A DNA stretch of 7,059 nt, from the NCBI GenBank assembly GCA_030604795.1, contig JAUVVE010000040.1, positions 1-7,059 on the forward strand. The letters are read 5' to 3'. Made by a program: the position numbers and the translations under genes. Positions 6,369 through 7,059 of the stretch are shown here, in pieces; the first letter of the stretch is position 1, and each line of letters opens with the position of its first letter. The notes under the pieces are model-generated. The model was not told where the DNA came from. It worked only from the letters and a program-made list of their open reading frames with translations, and ran no database searches. The stretch comes from Dehalococcoidia bacterium. Its GTDB lineage: Bacteria; Chloroflexota; Dehalococcoidia; GIF9; UBA5629.

Positions 6369-6420
6369 TGGATTGCGGGTTGCCTGGTTACGGTGCCGGC
6401 CGTCGGCGTTCTGTTAACAG
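6369..6420. other. Convergent intergenic gap
   Basis: The 52 nt between two converging genes would be the natural place for a shared terminator. Only a weak GC stem (GCCG/CGGC around 6394-6406) is visible, without a T-run on either strand, so I do not call one. Confidence 0.35.
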
Positions 6421-7059
6421 CTACTTCTCTACCGCCACCGGCTTTTCCAGCGCATCCAAAGCCTGCTGGAATACCTGATTAGCGCCTCGCACATAGCTCT
6501 CCTGCCGCGCCAGCTCACGGCTGACGGTGCTGAGAGCCTCCGGAGACATCTTACCTTCCTTCACGAGCTGCCGACCGGCCTCTTTCGCCGCTTCAAAGAC
6601 ATCGTCTGGCGACCTGCCCATGTCAATCAAAGGTTTCAGGAGTTCCCCGTGAGGTCGCAACAGCGCCCCGGCGAACTCGCCTCTCATGTTCTTGCAGATT
6701 GCCTCCACATGGACGACCAAGGGGTCGAAATTGTCCATCTCCCAGAAGCCAGAGTTAGATACCAACACCACCTGGCTGGTCGTGCGACCCTCACGCGCGG
6801 GATGGCGGCAGTGACCGTCGTACAGCTCGATAAACGGCTGCGCAGCCGGAATGATACGGTCCAGCAGGTTCTTCATCGGCCCGGTCATGCCATCCACGTA
6901 GAGAGGCGTGGCGAGCACCCAGACGTCCGCCTCGTGCAGCTTCGGACGGAGCATCTCCATATCGTCCTTCTGAAAGCACACGCCCGGCGTCTTCAGCCAG
7001 CAGGTGAAGCAGCCCTGGCAGGGATTAATCTTGAGCTTCTTGGTGTAGAACAGCTCGAC
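6421..7059 (-). CDS. Iron-sulfur flavoprotein / NADPH-dependent FMN reductase family, 5' end beyond the window
   Basis: This is a flavodoxin-fold redox protein of the Isf (iron-sulfur flavoprotein) type, which carries FMN and a [4Fe-4S] cluster and shuttles electrons in anaerobes. On the - strand the frame is open from the window edge at 7059 to the TAG at 6421, giving 212 visible residues. A GTG at 6981 could be mistaken for a start, but the 26 codons upstream of it are clearly coding: they include NPCQGCFTCW, and with the next Cys they form C-x2-C-x2-C-x7-C (visible residues 14, 17, 20, 28), the compact Isf cluster motif. It is followed by QKDDM, the FMN-loop segment ATPLYVDGMTGPMKNLLDR and VLVSNSGFWE. 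The missing N-terminus should be the first strand and phosphate loop of the flavodoxin fold, roughly 35-45 residues. It is transcribed toward the PPC gene, so it is not part of the operon. It is not a typical ArsH, which lacks this cysteine motif. Confidence 0.85.
   Translation of the reverse strand, partial: VELFYTKKLKINPCQGCFTCWLKTPGVCFQKDDMEMLRPKLHEADVWVLATPLYVDGMTGPMKNLLDRIIPAAQPFIELYDGHCRHPAREGRTTSQVVLVSNSGFWEMDNFDPLVVHVEAICKNMRGEFAGALLRPHGELLKPLIDMGRSPDDVFEAAKEAGRQLVKEGKMSPEALSTVSRELARQESYVRGANQVFQQALDALEKPVAVEK

Noticed and set aside
6421..7059. ArsH organoarsenical oxidase as the identity of the flavoprotein
   Set aside because: The compact cysteine cluster motif fits iron-sulfur flavoproteins; ArsH lacks it and is typical of aerobic settings.
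1..7059. CRISPR arrays, tRNA or rRNA genes, insertion sequences
   Set aside because: I saw no direct repeat series, cloverleaf-like sequence, transposase or terminal inverted repeats.

Overview
The window is about 7.06 kb of gene-dense prokaryotic DNA of moderate GC content. Six genes run in the same direction on the + strand with very short gaps (36, 22 and 12 nt, then a 1-nt stop/start overlap, then 12 nt), so bases 1 to 5832 look like one operon whose beginning lies to the left of the window. A 128-nt gap, a short separate + strand gene and a convergent - strand gene follow. Gene content (oxygen-sensitive ATP-driven Fe-S reductase subunits, a corrinoid protein of the MtrA family, an Fe-S flavoprotein) points to a strict anaerobe. 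A Chloroflexota/Dehalococcoidia-type or other anaerobic bacterium is a reasonable guess from gene types and frequent AGG/AGA and ATA codons. No phylogenetic marker is present and an archaeal host cannot be excluded.

Layout: (1) bases 1-996 hold the C-terminal part of a BcrB/HgdB-type subunit, cut by the left edge. (2) 1033-2199 is a BcrC/BzdN-type subunit of the same benzoyl-CoA reductase / 2-hydroxyacyl-CoA dehydratase family. (3, 4) 2222-3064 and 3077-3886 are two different ASKHA-fold ATPase 'activases', one canonical and one with altered nucleotide-site motifs. (5) 3886-4731 is an unusual fusion of a soluble MtrA-like corrinoid domain with a C-terminal [4Fe-4S] domain of the type found in the corrinoid Fe-S protein of the Wood-Ljungdahl pathway. 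(6) 4744-5832 is an Acr3-type arsenite efflux permease. (7) 5961-6368 is a PPC/DUF296 domain protein, possibly with its own promoter. (8) 6421-7059 on the - strand is an iron-sulfur flavoprotein, cut by the right edge.

How the genes may work together: in known class I benzoyl-CoA reductases, a pair of activase subunits hydrolyses ATP to push a low-potential electron into two Fe-S catalytic subunits, and genes 1-4 supply all four parts. What is not standard is the tightly coupled corrinoid/Fe-S fusion and the arsenite exporter in the same operon. No aromatic-pathway genes (dienoyl-CoA hydratase, hydrolase, CoA ligase, ferredoxin) are visible. One speculative reading is an ATP-driven reductive system in which the corrinoid protein is reduced or accepts a methyl group and an arsenic species is processed and exported. 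The sequence supports the parts list strongly but the joint function only weakly.
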